This document shows, piece after piece, positions 24,801 to 37,590 of a DNA stretch of 64,000 nt. The stretch lies in NCBI RefSeq assembly GCF_901709675.1, contig NC_051106.1, positions 4,660,001 through 4,724,000 on the forward strand. Direction: 5' to 3'. A program made the translations under genes and the position numbers. Every line of letters starts with the position of its first letter. Within the stretch, counting starts at the first letter, position 1. Source of the stretch: Syngnathus acus. Taxonomy: Eukaryota; Chordata; Actinopteri; Syngnathiformes; Syngnathidae. The notes under the pieces were generated by a model, which had not been told where the DNA came from, searched no databases, and was given only the letters and a program-made list of their open reading frames with translations.

Positions 24801-27800
24801 CACCTCCCCACTCAGGGAAAACCTGTCAGTGTGTGGATCCCGCTGGTGGCTCCGCTGCCTCCTCCTCAACATCCTCCTCTTTCTGCTGCTCTTCTTCCTC
24901 ACCACTCCCGCCATCATCGTCAACACCATGGACAAATTTAATGTCACCAGGCCCGTGGAGAGTCTGCAGGTCAGATTAGGAGGCCAAGTGTGATTAAAGC
25001 TGCCGCTTGTCTAAACACATGTGTGTCTCTCTCTGCAGAGTCCTATCATCACTCAGTTCTTCCCAACCCTCCTGCTGTGGGTGTTTTCAGTCCTGCTGCC
25101 ATTTATTGTCTACTACTCGGCCGTCTTTGAGTCCCACTGGACCAGGTACTTAGCGTCTATTCTGACTTTTGTCATTTTTCCATCCATTTCCTTTTCACCC
25201 CGTCGCTCTCGTTACTCTCCTTCCTTCTGCCGCCGCTCGCACTGTTATTCTGGGAAGGTTGTCATAGAGATCTCCATGCGAGGCCAGCGATACGCACAGC
25301 AGTCACCGAGGAGCGGCGGGAGGCGGAGCGGAGCAGCCGCATACGGGGAGACAACCTCATGCAACACCTATGAGCACCCTGTCTTTACATAACCACCCCC
25401 ACAAACGTGTTGTGCAGGCGTGATGTGTGAAGGACTGAATGCAAATCAACTGTTTACTGAAGTGAAAAAAGCCTAGCCCGTGCTAATGAGCCCGCCAGCT
25501 CCATAACAAGTCAACTGATACGCCATGGCGTGATTTCTCATTATGTATTAATCATTCTTGATGGCGCTCCAGAGGTATTGATGTATACTCATTGGGCACA
25601 TGTGGTACAGCTGAACAATTTAATGACATGGGGAGAAAGAAAACATTGTGAAATCTAAATAGAATATATTTATCATTGTGCTTGTTTGTGCTGCATCTTG
25701 TCACTTTGCAAGCCCACAACAAACGCGTTCACTTTATTCATTTAAATAGCCGTGATTGGCTGGAAAATAATCTGCAGTGTGCCTCTTATCAAAAGTTAGA
25801 TGTGATGGACTCCATCATACTCATGACTCTGAGGAATCTGTCTATATTGCACATTAAGGCCCTGATGGATTTTTTTTTTTCTCAGATCCGGGGAGAACCA
25901 AGTCACAATGCACAAGTGCTTTTTATTGCTGGTTTTTATGGTCCTCATCCTACCATCGCTTGGTCTGTCCAGGTACGTCCACAGAAACAAATAAGCTTGC
26001 ACTTTGGACTTTAACCACTTTGTATCATATATTTCCTCTCTAGTCTGGATTTATTCTTCACTTGGCTCTTTGATATCAATTTCCTAGATGAAAAGGACAT
26101 CAAATTCCAGTAAGATGCAGAACGTGTCCTGCATATGTAATCCATTTTTTTTTCTGGAACATCAGTGACAATCTCATCTTTTCTGTGTCTTTTCCAGGTG
26201 TGTTTTTCTCCCCGACAACGGCGCATTCTTTGTAAACTACGTGATCACTTCCGGGCTGATAGGCACCGCTATGGAACTGCTTCGTATCCCGGCGCTGACG
26301 GTGTATGGCCTTCGCCTGTGCTTCGCAAAATCTCAGGCTGAGCGGATTCATGTCAAGCGGGTGAGCCGGTTGCCTCTTCTGGAGGCTTTATGGAGTTTTC
26401 CAGATTTGGTGCTCAACTTCTCGTGTGCTTATGTGTAATGATACAGAGTCAAACCTATGAGTTCCAATTTGGCCTGGAGTACGCCTGGACCATGTGTATC
26501 TTTGCCGTCAGTGTGACCTACAGTATCACTTGTCCGATTATTACACCCTTTGGTAAGTGACACACACTTAGCCTGGTGTTTGTGTCTGTCAATCCCTAAG
26601 CCTCACTCTCCGCTTCTGCCTGCCAGTCCAGAGCAGACTGCAAATTTGCTGCCCTCGTCCCAGACACTGAGACGCGCCATATTTTTAAAATGCCAGACAC
26701 CCACTCGCTCTCCTATCTATGGCGGGAGCCAAACAATTGCCGTCAATTTACTTCTGCAATCAAATGGAGGGCAGGGAGACACCAATTTATAAAGCATTAT
26801 AATATTTTTTTTATCATTTACAACTACACTACGGTGAATGCATTATAAAATGTTATAATTTTTATTTCTTTGAATCGATCCTCATGATCAAATATGTGCA
26901 ACTGCTCCCCTTCAGGTCTGCTTTATGTGATGCTGAAACACATGGTTGACCGCTACAACATCTACTATGCATACGTTCCCACCAAGCTCAACCAGCACAT
27001 CCATCGAGCCGCCATCCATCAGGTCATCTTGGCTCCCATCCTCTGTATCTTCTGGCTGCTCTTCTTCTCCGTTCTCAGATTAGGTATAATCCCCTCTGTT
27101 ATTATCTGCCATGATTGCACGGTGGTGATATTATGAATTATTACTTCACAGGTGCAGTGCATCCCATCACCCTGTTTACTTTGGTGTCCCTGCTCTCCTC
27201 CATTGCCGTTTCCTTTTTCCGCTTGTGCCTTAAAAAGCAACAGGACAAGTCAACAAGCTACCAGGTCAGCCTGATTAAACCTAGTTATTTTTAATCATTG
27301 ATTTTAACTTTCTAGGTTATGTTTGTGTTGATTTCAGATGTCTAATCAACCAGCAGAGAGAACGCTACCTGATACAGAGAGGACTGCAGTCACTTCGACC
27401 ACAGCGTCTAATGTAAAGTAACATTTTTATTTACAGTTTGCCATGTTTTAAAGTTGATGAGCAATATGCATGATTAAGTTTTACTTTTAAATTATTTTGA
27501 TCTTCGACTGAAAGGAGTCCACCGTGTGCACTCATTGTGTCCCCCAAAACAAAATATGCCTCAATTGTCAACCAAAACTTGCACTTCAAACCTTTTCCAG
27601 GCATAATTATTTCATCAAGAGAACAATGAACTTCCGACACTGAATTCCACCAATACTTCCCACTAAGTGACAATATTGCTCTGCAAACATTCTCCAGTTC
27701 CCTCTTTATTGTAATTGGCTGGGCGTCTTACGAAGTTTGACTTTATTTAGTTATATTCTCTTTTATTATACGGTGATTAACTTTTCCCTACTCGTACCAC

Positions 27801-28291
27801 AGGATGAAGTGTGCACTTACATTTTAAAATATGATCGTTAGGAATGTTGAAATATTGCCTGTACGGGCCACAGAAAGAGTATACATTATACTTTAGTTGA
27901 TTTGCGAAAAGAGTTTGAATTTGGATCAACTTGGAAGCCAGCAAAGCGTTACGGTAGCGATTTTGTTGCACTTAGGAATTCCCACTCTACTGAAAACCAT
28001 GACCCCCATGACCCCATCGACTGAGTAACACAGCTCCTGTATATATTGTTGTGCCTTCAGCTGTTTGTGGCATCCGTCCTGCTGGAGCCAGAGCTTGCGT
28101 TGACCCCCATGCCCTCCCCGGCCCACCACAGCTATGGCGCTATGGCCAGCTCCCAAGATTCAGCCCATGGCCCAACAGAAGAAGAGGAGGGAGAGGAAGA
28201 ACACACCCAGACCCGTGAGACTCGGCTCCAAGACCCCCCCGATACCTCCCGCTCCAGCCCGCTCATGGACAGCCCAGTGGGCTACCAGTAA
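18881..28291 (+). CDS. tmem63c: TMEM63C, OSCA/TMEM63 family hyperosmolality/mechano-gated channel
   Basis: This is a multi-pass cation channel subunit of the OSCA/TMEM63 family. Coding exons: 18881-19084, 20603-20682, 21083-21170, 21279-21316, 21930-22072, 22823-22874, 22966-23074, 23247-23320, 23427-23507, 23582-23702, 23835-23968, 24052-24174, 24816-24969, 25039-25145, 25886-25972, 26044-26109, 26198-26360, 26447-26552, 26916-27083, 27152-27264, 27338-27412, 28061-28291. They total 2517 nt (838 aa), with all phases consistent. Landmarks shared with human TMEM63C are [53 protein letters not shown] ([12 protein letters not shown] in human), [21 protein letters not shown] and SITCPII. The C-terminal tail '[18 protein letters not shown]' matches EPELNLTP..SPARHTYG. 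The intracellular loop between the early and later membrane segments carries the RRM-like domain typical of the family. The first about 40 residues differ from the human N-terminus. Confidence 0.95.
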
Positions 28292-28990
28292 TGCCACCTT
28301 CCCCTTAGAGCTGGTTCCCACGTGTACTATGTCACCTGAGGTTGCTTCAAAGCCACGTTTGCTCTCGCCGCTTGATCTTGAGACTCCAACTTTGCTCCCT
28401 CACAAGAATGGAGATTACTCAAATGATGGGAGTTGGAGTGGACGTGATGAAAATACTGGATCCACCTTATCATATCCAGAATATGTCTCATACACCCAAA
28501 GTACCCGCCAGTCGCGGTAAATTCCATCCTCCTCCATGACTCTTTACCCGCAAGCGATTCAAAGCAAACTGTGTTTGGATATCTGTCACAAACGCTACAC
28601 ACGAGTGGAGGTGAAAGATCCCACCAGTGTGGGTAGTGTGAGCAGGCTCGCCCTGCCAGACTGACAGAGCGGTCCGGGCTGGAGTGATATCTGGTTGATG
28701 GCGGCCAGAGAACGACGAGGGTGCAGCGAGTTGCAAAGCCATCTGCGGTGAGAGAGCTGACAGACGGAGGGTGCAATGTAACGCAGAGATGTACTGTAAG
28801 ATATGTACACTCTCCAACCTCTAGCGCAAACGGCGCTTGTCGTATTTACTTAAGCATTTATTTTTACTGCTGTTATTGGCTTTTTGAATTGTTGATTATT
28901 CTCTTTTGATTGTGTAGTTCAATGTTTCCCAACCTTCATTAAGCCAAGGCATGTTTTTTCATTAAAAATAAAAGTACCAGTCAAATGTCA
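28292..28990 (+). other. tmem63c: tmem63c 3' UTR with poly(A) signal at 28967-28972
   Basis: The stop codon is followed by about 675 bases to the first clear AATAAA (28967-28972, overlapping an A-rich stretch). No other exon intervenes. Confidence 0.5.
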
Positions 28991-29204
28991 CGAAACGTCT
29001 GCCATCTAGTGGAAGAGCATGTAATTGTTTTTCCTGCCACTACATATCACTGGCATAGATAGATGGATTTTTTTTTTTTTTTATTAAATCAATGGATGAA
29101 TTAAGTGAAAATGTATAATTTGCTATTCTCTAAATTCATAATAATATTCTATTCACATTTTGTTTGCTTCAATCAGTACTTAGACCTCCATCACATTCTC
29201 ACTT

Positions 29205-29330
29205 ATGTGGCATGCAGCAAGGGAAGAACAATTCTGACACAGGAAGGCCGGACCTTAGATTGGAACCCCAAATCTCAGAAGTGTAAGGCAGATGTGCAAA
29301 CCACTCGTAGGCTGCGCAGTGTTGCCGTCC
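29205..29330. repeat. probable fragment of a dispersed teleost repeat
   Basis: The phrase with 'gaaccccaaatctcagaag' then 'tgtaaggcagatgtgcaaac' resembles a degenerate form of a repeat seen very often in fish genomes (consensus style 'gaacccggacctcagaactgtgaggcagatgtgctaaccactc'). Identification is from memory of the phrase only. Confidence 0.4.
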
Positions 29331-30157
29331 AAAAATTTTGGAGCGAATGTAATATGATTGCAATATGTCCCGCCGCCCCACCCCGCAATCGTCTCATTTT
29401 GCAGTGCCTTGAAGAACCACTCCCTTTCTTGTGACAATCTAGCATGGCCTGAAATATGCTGCATGAGCTGAAGACTACAGAGCAGGCAAACTAAGAATAA
29501 TATAAAATGCTGTTTAGAATTATAAAAAAAAAAAAGTCAGTGGCTTTATGGTTCTTTTAGGCAGCAAACACCAGTCGTTGTGAGCTAATTCAGACAAAAT
29601 GAAGTTATCCGACCAGATTCCACCTCATTTGTCCTCAACTATTTAAATGCAGCATGTCAACAGATAACTTTGCATCTAAGGCAATACTGGGTTTGATTGG
29701 CCTTAGTATGGACAAGAAAGTCCCAAAGCTTTTGGAGTCCGTGTATATTTATGACAAATGAATTGTATCTTTTGATGAAGATCAAGTGAAATAGTCCAAC
29801 CTCTGCAAAAAGTGACATTGTGTGGACATTTTCCCAGATCAAATGTGTATTGTGTATTTTGATTTGATCAAGTTGATGATCATTCAAATGTACTTGCCCT
29901 TATCCAGATGTTTCTTTCTTGTTCATCCTATTTGTATGCGTGGCCATATTCAAAAACAGCATCATTTGAGAGAAGAAGAAAAAAAAAAAATCATCTTTTA
30001 GTCTTGTTCCCATTGTCAACGGTCTTAAGTGCTGTAATCTGAAATAAAATTCCATTTGGCTCAGTCCATTCACTTTGTACCAGGCCATTGAATTTTCTAC
30101 ATTGTTCAACTACCTATCAGATGTTACAGATAGATCCAGAAGGTATTTACAAAAAAA

Positions 30158-30232
30158 GAAGTCTACACACCCCTGCCCAAATACCAGGTTTTTGTGAAGT
30201 AAAAAATAATAACTTCAAAACTTTTTCAACCA
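30158..30232. repeat. fragment resembling a fish DNA-transposon terminus
   Basis: The stretch beginning GTCTACACACCCCTGCCCAA, followed by a 'ccaggtttttgtgaagtaaaa' phrase, is familiar as a dispersed fish repeat. It may be the other end of the Tc1-like relic about 1 kb away, but I cannot show a matching inverted repeat. Confidence 0.35.
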
Positions 30233-30889
30233 TATACAGTCTTTTTCCTATGTCTGGGATAGTATGCCTAAAATTCTGACCTCACCCGACCCTCTCGCCC
30301 CCCAAAACAATACTTGAAATCTCCCGGCGCGTAAACTGCCGATGAAACAAAGTGCCCCTGACCAAGAATACCCATCAGGCTGTTGCCGCCCCATTAATGA
30401 ATCTACAAGTATGTAAACTAATGGCTGAAGAAGTGCGTCTGCATACGAACTAGCCTCAGCTCATGCTGTGGAATAATTTACTGGCTCCCAGAGCCACATT
30501 AGATGAAAGGATGGAGCACTTAATTCCAAAATGCAACACCATGTTGCAGTTTTTCTACACTTAATGTGTGTTTCTTCTTGGGAGTGATATGATTCCCAAT
30601 TGTGCAAGAATTATTTTTTTATGCTTCTTTCAGATCATTAGTATAGCAAGTATCAGATATGAATTTAACCAAGAAGATCTTGCAGTGCTCTGCACTTGTA
30701 TGTACTTTGTATTTTTATCTCCATTGCTAAGAGTTCCTAACAAGAACATTGTCAAGTCCCTGACTTTTTTCCTCTGTCACCCGTGGCAACATGCTTTTCC
30801 ATGAAAGGTGAATTCCTCCGAGTGTGCAACCTGTCACTCTCCTCCTCTCTCTCCTGGCCAGATGCTTAGAATAGAAAAGACCTTTACCT

Positions 30890-31330
30890 CCTGCAGGAAA
30901 CTATTGCCACCCCAATCCATATGGTTGTTGCAATGATTTTATTTCCAATTTGCAAATTTCTTACATTAAGTTTAGCGGTTCAGTATTTGAATTGCATTAC
31001 TTTAGTAATATGATGTGGAATGATTAATAGACGTTTGACACTGATTCTGACATTTGCAATGACTGCATCAAGCCTGCAACCCATAAAATGTTTCACTTCA
31101 TTTGAAATGCTTTTCCCGACCTTTACTGCAGCCTCTTTCAGTTCTAATTTGTTTCTAGGGCTTTCTCCTTTGAGTCTCCTCTTCAGGAGGTGAATTTCAT
31201 GATTGGGTTAAGGTCCGGTGATTGACTAGGCCAATCTAAGACCTTGCACTTTTTCTCCTTTGTTGTCTTGGCACTTGACATTGTGTTATTTTGTTGCACC
31301 ATGAAAGATTCTCTCTATTAGTTAGGATGC
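30890..31330 (-). mobile_element. decayed Tc1/mariner-type transposase remnant
   Basis: On the minus strand, 31233-31201 reads WPSQSPDLNPI, the hallmark that precedes the last catalytic acidic residue of Tc1-like transposases. It is preceded by KVLDW as in the family. Just after it, a premature stop and a frame change interrupt the gene. A shifted frame then continues with a LKRRLK-like and a 'RLDAVIAN'-like piece that resemble the C-terminal end of Tc1 transposases. It cannot encode an active enzyme. It lies between tmem63c and ngb. Confidence 0.65.
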
Positions 31331-33847
31331 ATTTTCTGTAAATTGCCAGACAAAATCTATCAGAATTTATTCTGTGCAACTATTATGAGTTTTGTTCATG
31401 GAGTGGCCAAGCAAGCCCAAGCCATATTCAATAAGGCACCTTTGAAAGAAAAAAAAAAAACTGCTCCGGTCACTGTCCTCATGGTCTCTGTCATCTTATT
31501 TAGGACGATGGAGTTGATCCCTTGCTCTGCTCTTTCATTAGAAACAAACACGAGCGCATCGACAAACACACACACTCTTGCACACAGCACTTAACAGTTG
31601 CCATGACAACATTCAATACCCCTTCTTTCCAAAACACATTGCAGACTTTCTAAAAATAATATCTTTTCTCGCAGACGGCAACCTTCAGAGCGAAAACCCT
31701 GAGTAGCACTATAGTGACAAATTATAAATTAATTGCCGCTTATTTTCTTCAGGCCTCGTATTCACTGTAGCGGTCACTCTGTATTGTTAGGTGACCTGAG
31801 AGATGCTCGGGTCAGCGTCTCATCCGTCTCCATCCCAGTGGCTAGACGAGTGCACGTTGTTGTGAAGCAACATAAATACTGGAGACACTCAGCGAGTGGG
31901 GAGAGTTTTGGCAGTGTGCACGGAGACAAATTAAGGCCATGTCAGCCACAGATCCAACAGCGGAACAGACAGCCTGCTCATGGATGATACAATCCTCACT
32001 CAGTCACTTATGCGTGCACAAACCGATATTCAAGCTCGCGGGAATAGATTTATCTGCAAGACGTTGGTTGGATTTGTTGATTTTTGGCAAATATTTGTTG
32101 CTTCTGATGCTCTTGATGTGATATTGTGATGTTGCATGAGTAAGTGGCCTGATGTGCCTAAAGTCACCCTCGTATTTGCCGCTCAAGGCGATGAGCCATT
32201 CATGGCTCTTACGTAACCGGCAATGTAAAAGATATCGTGTGACTGAAATCAAGTGGCCGCCATTGTGTTGGGACAATGTGACAACACACTGACCCGGATT
32301 TGCTGTAAAATGTCCACAAGAAATCACTTTATTGAGACACGCATAGACAAATTATGAAACTGTAGCATGGCAAATGAAATGACCAGTGCGAGTATATTCA
32401 TAGAACATTTATTTTGTAGATTGAACTTCCTGTAAATCCACACAAAGTACTATAGCGACTGTAAAACAATGGCTCTAGGTCATATACATCTATATTTCAG
32501 AATATAAAAATAAACTTTTTTAATGTAAACTCAGGATAAAGCGTTAATAACCACATATCAGCAACTTGGATTTACAGTTGTATGGTGTTAGCACACTGTT
32601 GTTAAAATACTTGGCATTGAAAGTAATTCAGAACAATTATGCTAAAAACACTGGTCAACACATTTTTACATTTTTTTTTTTAAATCAGAGATGCAAGTAA
32701 ACTTGTCGAGATATTTTTTTGCACTGACTCCGATTCTGCCTTTGTTTTTTCTCTTTCTGCAACATCAGGTTTTCAGAATAATAACGATAACATTATGTAA
32801 TTTAGGAATATATTTGGTAATATTTACGAGTTAAGGTTCAGCAACAGGTGGAATTACTTTCTCAAGCATTAAAGATATAAATTACAAAGTAGAGTAAAAT
32901 CCGTATCGTGCGAACCTTTAGAAGTTAAACTACCAGATAACCAAAAATGAGAAATCTCAGAAACCCAATGTGCCAAAAGAAAAACATCAATATCACAAAT
33001 ATGTTTATAGACATATCTCTGATTAAAATTTGCTGTTGACCAGTATACACATACATGATGCGTACAAACTAACCCTTAGCAACATATTAGGTCATTTTAG
33101 TTACAAACGTTTACCATCAATTATTTAATGGTTCGCCTTCACATCCCCATTCCAAGATTTATTGCCACAACAACATTGAAACGACAGTGATTAACACCGA
33201 ATTTGAGCACAAAGAAAATCCTAAAATATACCCTTTTCCTGAACATAACAGTCTTATTTATTAACAGTCAGATGAAAACTATTGAGATACTTGCTCACGG
33301 TCTCACTTACCGTGTACAGTAAGGTGCACGAGGACACCGCAACAGTCGGAGATTACAGTAGAAAGCTATCAGTGTATAACAGTTCTTGTCAGTAGCTGTT
33401 GATAGTGCGGCCTATTGAAGAAAAAAAAAAAGCTTAGCCTTTCATAAATACATTTAACATTGGATAAGATACACAAAACAAAAAGTGATTACATTTTGTT
33501 TTGGTCACCGTTTGACCCAGAGCTGCCCATTTTGAGTAGCGCGAGCGTAAAATATTCATCGCCGGGCGACGCTGTTACATACGACACGTTTTACTACGGT
33601 CAGAAGACAAACTAAAAGGCATTATATACAAGTTAACCTTCATGCTTCGTCTTTGCTTGTGATCGGAGGAGTGTTGCCAGTAGCCACGCCGTATATTCAT
33701 TCGTCTACGCTTGGCACTCCCCACAAATGTACAGCAGCAAAAAAAAAAAAAAAAAAGCCACAATGCTGCAAGTTACACAACCTCGTTCCATGGCAACCAC
33801 AATGAGTGAGAGGACAGCAACAGCTCAGCGGCTCACGCGCCGGCACC
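31331..33847. other. tail-to-tail spacer, including probable ngb 3' UTR
   Basis: No exon seen. The part nearest ngb (about 32.4-33.8 kb) is AT-rich with several TTTATT strings (AATAAA on the ngb strand, for example 32408-32413). It could be a long ngb 3' UTR. Apart from short poly-A and poly-T runs nothing else is evident. Confidence 0.4.
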
Positions 33848-35498
33848 TCAGTCTGCCTTGTCCTCGCCGTTCCCGGCCCATCCTTGGCTCATAGCGGCCA
33901 CCACGATGCTGTACATGTTGAGCCAGGCTTGACGCATGGCCGCCGTGTAGGCCTGGCCCAGATTACACTGAAGCATGTAGAGGAGCGACTCCCCTACCAC
34001 CTGTGAGAAACCCAAACACGAATCAATGTGGATGCTTCAGAATTCTGCTGCTGTCAATTTTTCTTACAGTAAACGACTGTGGTTTGACCCCCACAGCCTG
34101 ATGCTTCCTCCCGAGGTTGAGAAGAAAATCCCCCAGGGAGTGAAGATCGTCGAGATGGCTGACAGCGGCATCGATCACGAGCATCACCTGGGATCAGCCA
34201 GACGAGGGATGATTACGGATACGTTTTTCTCCATCAACTACTCTTCTATATTTTTCTCATGCAATGGGAGACTTTTTGACTCACTTGCTAATCAATCCCA
34301 TATTCTGACTAATGAGACACTGTGAAGCTCACCTTGGTGACATGCTCCAGGAACTCTGGGCTTGAGAGGCAGTCTTGTGTGTTGCCACAGTTTGTGTTGT
34401 AGTGAAAAAGATTGAAAAGAGCTGGGTCTAGCTCAAAAAGCCTAACAGGGATACAAACCATACATTGTTTTTTGCAGTGATACACGGATTGCAATCTTTT
34501 AGCTGTTTTGAAAAAAACTAACAAAAAACATTCCGATGGATATACTTTACAGCAGGGGTCACCCGGTCACCCCCAAGGGTCACATGGGTAGCCTGGGGGC
34601 CGGTTCGAAAAGTAGCTTATCACCAATGAGACATTGTGATTTACTAGGAATGTTGTAGAAGTAATCATTTGAATAACAAACACTTGCACAGTTATAGAAA
34701 TAATACCGTATATTGATATCAATCTTAAATCATATTATTCCAATTAATTAGCACAATCAGTGTCTATTAACTATTAGACAAGGCAATAAAGCTCATTTCA
34801 TACTCAGTGTGCTTCTCAAATTCAAAAGTACATTTAAAAACATTTACAAACAAGAGTTAGAAATAAATGCAAGGTAAAGACAAAAGTAGCTTTCTAAAAG
34901 AAGACCTCTGGTAATTTCAGCAAATTTGTTGTTTTGCAAGTTTATATCAGACGGTAGCCCCTCGGATTAATCAGTGAAGTAGCTGTCGGTTTCAAAGAGC
35001 TGACCCCTGCTGTAGGGAATACCTTCAATGAATCCCGGAAGATAAAGTAACTCATGCAGCTTGTTCTAACTCCCCTATGTGAGAATGATGCAGACAGACA
35101 CAGTCAATTAGACAGAGAAACAGCATGAGAGAAAGCACAGCAAGGTTTCCCCCACGTTGTTGTGACATAAAAGAAATCACTCCTCTCATGTTACAATTCA
35201 CAGCATCGCACATTTTCCGTGACAAACTAACATTTGAGAATCTCGTGCACGTGTCAGATGAAGCGGCTAGTAGATAATAACATTGAAGGCTGTCGCCAAG
35301 CAACAAGACAAGCCGCCTCTGGTTTCCGGTGGAAGTGCGGATAGAAAGGTGATGCTGCTTGGACTTGGAAACAAAACGAGATGATGCCTTCGAGACTTAC
35401 CTGGAGAACATGATGACACCATGAGGAACTTTATTCTTGCCCAGGCTCTCCCAACTGCTCCGGATCAGCTCCTTGTCCTTCCCTGACAGGTTCTCCAT
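33848..35498 (-). CDS. ngb: neuroglobin
   Basis: Neuroglobin is a hexacoordinate haem globin of neurons and retina that binds O2 and NO and is linked to hypoxia protection. The exons are 35498-35401, 34441-34333, 34187-34068 and 34000-33848, giving 159 residues. The three introns have phases 2, 0 and 0, and correspond to the neuroglobin positions B12.2, E11.0 and G7.0. The central E11 intron is the family's mark. The protein has the distal histidine in EFLEHVTK (H66) and the proximal one in GRKHQAVG (H98). Cysteines 51 and 57 in NCGNTQDC correspond to the CD-loop pair that forms a redox disulphide in mammals. [12 protein letters not shown] and GESLLYMLQ are near-identical to other fish neuroglobins. 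An acceptor 4 bases before the ATG and a donor near 35698 suggest a non-coding first exon. Confidence 0.96.
34553..35009. mobile_element. hAT-type non-autonomous element in ngb intron 1
   Basis: The 457-bp block starts CAGGGGTCA and ends TGACCCCTG, a perfect 9-bp inverted terminus typical of hAT elements. The flanking 8-mers (CTTTACAG and CTGTAGGG) agree at 5 of 8 positions, consistent with a decayed target duplication. The interior is AT-rich and has no transposase. It fills about half of the first ngb intron. Confidence 0.65.
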
Positions 35499-35778
35499 CC
35501 TCCTGGGGGGGCTTTAAGTTCTTCTGGAGGGGAAAGACACAGCTCCTCTACAGCACAAGATGGCTCGCTTCTGGCAGAGCCATAACACCGGATGGGATCC
35601 TCAAGACCAAACTTCTGGACCTGCAAGACAAAGTAGAGCATCAAGTTATGCGGGAAGGAGCTGCGGGGGGTGAAGACATCCGCAAATCCACACGTACCTT
35701 CCCAAAAAGGTAAGTCTGAGCTGTGAACTTGTTGTGCGGCAGCCGCGTTGAGGGGGTCTGCTGATGTGAGAGTGCTCG

Positions 35779-35781
<3 letters not shown>

Positions 35782-35816
<35 letters not shown>
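35782..35816. repeat. (GT)n microsatellite upstream of ngb
   Basis: About 17 uninterrupted GT units lie some 280 bases upstream of the ngb start codon, close to its proposed non-coding exon. On the ngb strand it reads (CA)n. Frames crossing it that encode His-Thr or Cys-Val runs are artefacts. Confidence 0.9.
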
Positions 35817-35817
<1 letters not shown>

Positions 35818-37590
35818 CCGGCAGCTTTGCTTCAAACTCTGATGCACTTGCTCTCTGGTTTCCCCCCCAGCCCACCGTGCAGACAAGATGCCAAGTTGTG
35901 CCACGCTCTCATCTGTCACCAAGGCTGCTATCTCCACCGCTCGTCCCCCCCCCCCCCCATTCCTGCTCGCCTCTCTCTTTCGCTCTCTCACCAGTTATTA
36001 TTCATGCCACAGAAGGAGAGAAAAAAAAAAAGAAGCGGCATCTCTGGCTTGTGTCGCTCAGTCGGGGCTCGGCGGCACAAGCCGCAGCTCCTCCTGCAGG
36101 TGAGCTCGGGAATGAAAAGTTATGTTAATATGATGTATGATTGATCATTGAATATGATTCAAGAGTCGATTTATTAGGGAATCAAATATCCGCTTCTATC
36201 TACATGAGAATAACACACCAATTTTAGGACCTAAACTTCACCTGTTGGATAAATTCTCCAATCTTTTTTTTTTCAATGGTGCTTTTGTTAAAACTCTGTC
36301 GGTGCAACAGGATTGCTTGAATAAATTTCTTGCAAATATTACCTAACAGGTCAGGGAGGCCTGGGTTTGTTTTTAGCCGCGCCCCGTCTAATCAATGGTG
36401 CATCCCTGGGATACGCTGTTCCCATGACAACACGGGAGGATGTAGCGGAGGACGTTTGAAATCGCATGGAAGCGCTGTGCATTGATCAGCTGGAAATTCT
36501 ATAGTTGTTTATCACAGTGGATAATTATCTGCTATTGGTTTTTTTTCCAAAGGGATACATTGTTCAATAAAATGCAAAATAATTTGACATTTCGAGTGGA
36601 TTTTCGATAATCATATGATCCAAAGTCACGCCAACTTTAGTCGCTGAGGGGGAATGACACACTCGCCCAAAAAGAGGAAGCGCTCGACGAGCTTTTCATT
36701 ATGATCGAATACATATTGAGACATTCTCATGTGGTTCTTTCAAAAAAAGATCTGAAATTCCAAGCTGTCAGCTGTATAAGCAAAGCCTTCCAAAGGAGGC
36801 CAGTGTACATGAGTAGAGTAATTGATGTGGGTCTGTGGGCTCGCAGCAAAAACCACCAAGCTGGTCAGCGTGACTACACGAAGATTTATTTAGGTGGCAG
36901 AGCGGCTCCAGTGACTTGCAATGTCAACCACGCTATGGGAGAAAAGGCCTTTGCGTGCATTTGTGTAAAACTGTTTGGTACTTCATACTAAGTTGTAGTA
37001 CTCGTTTGGATAAAAGAGTGGATAAACAAATGAATGTCACAGATGGAAGGAGCTGGGCACGTTTTGTATTTAGTTTTGAAAATATTCATTTTGATAACCA
37101 AGTGTCCACAATTTTTTTTTTTTTGTGGCTCATTTACATGGTTATTTGTACTATTGCATGTTTTCTCACTGGAATTTTAATTTTTGTTTTGGTTCAGATG
37201 TTTTGAGATTTCTTAATTCGTACTTGCACATGTTTGGCGGATCCATTGTCGGTGTGGTTGAGTAGACATGAGTCATATTTGAATACAGTGTTGTGTTCTA
37301 GCCAAGAGGCCACAAAAACATTGTACCGTCTTATCATGACAATCCCCTTCGGACTCCACCGCTGTTCGCCTCCACGTCTTCAATTTTCTTCACCGTCGTC
37401 TACATTTTCCTCCCTAAATCAGACATGCTGGCTTAGAAAATGTCTATATTGTAATTATATTTCATTTTTACTTGGCTACTATATTTTTTGTGTTCCGGGC
37501 AGGCCTAGAAAATGATGTAAAACCACATGAAGTCCATGCTATTCATAATACTGGACATTGTGGGATCACATCAACAATTTCTAAAAGCTC
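35817..37590. other. spacer between ngb promoter and fam161b 3' end
   Basis: No supportable exon. The first 300 bases are GC-richer and include C-runs, as expected for the ngb promoter side. The remainder is AT-rich and should include the fam161b 3' UTR. TTTATT at 36885-36890 is one possible poly(A) signal on the minus strand. Confidence 0.4.

Noticed and set aside
25146-25392. Arg/Ser-rich plus-strand extension after the tmem63c exon at 25039-25145
   Set aside because: It is a read-through of the donor at 25146 into the intron. The spliced frame to 25886 matches the TMEM63 family without it.
35641-36144. Overlapping open frames of 71-136 codons on both strands upstream of ngb
   Set aside because: They run through the (GT)n tract and C-runs, giving His-Thr and Cys-Val strings. 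No homology was recognised, and they overlap the proposed ngb leader.
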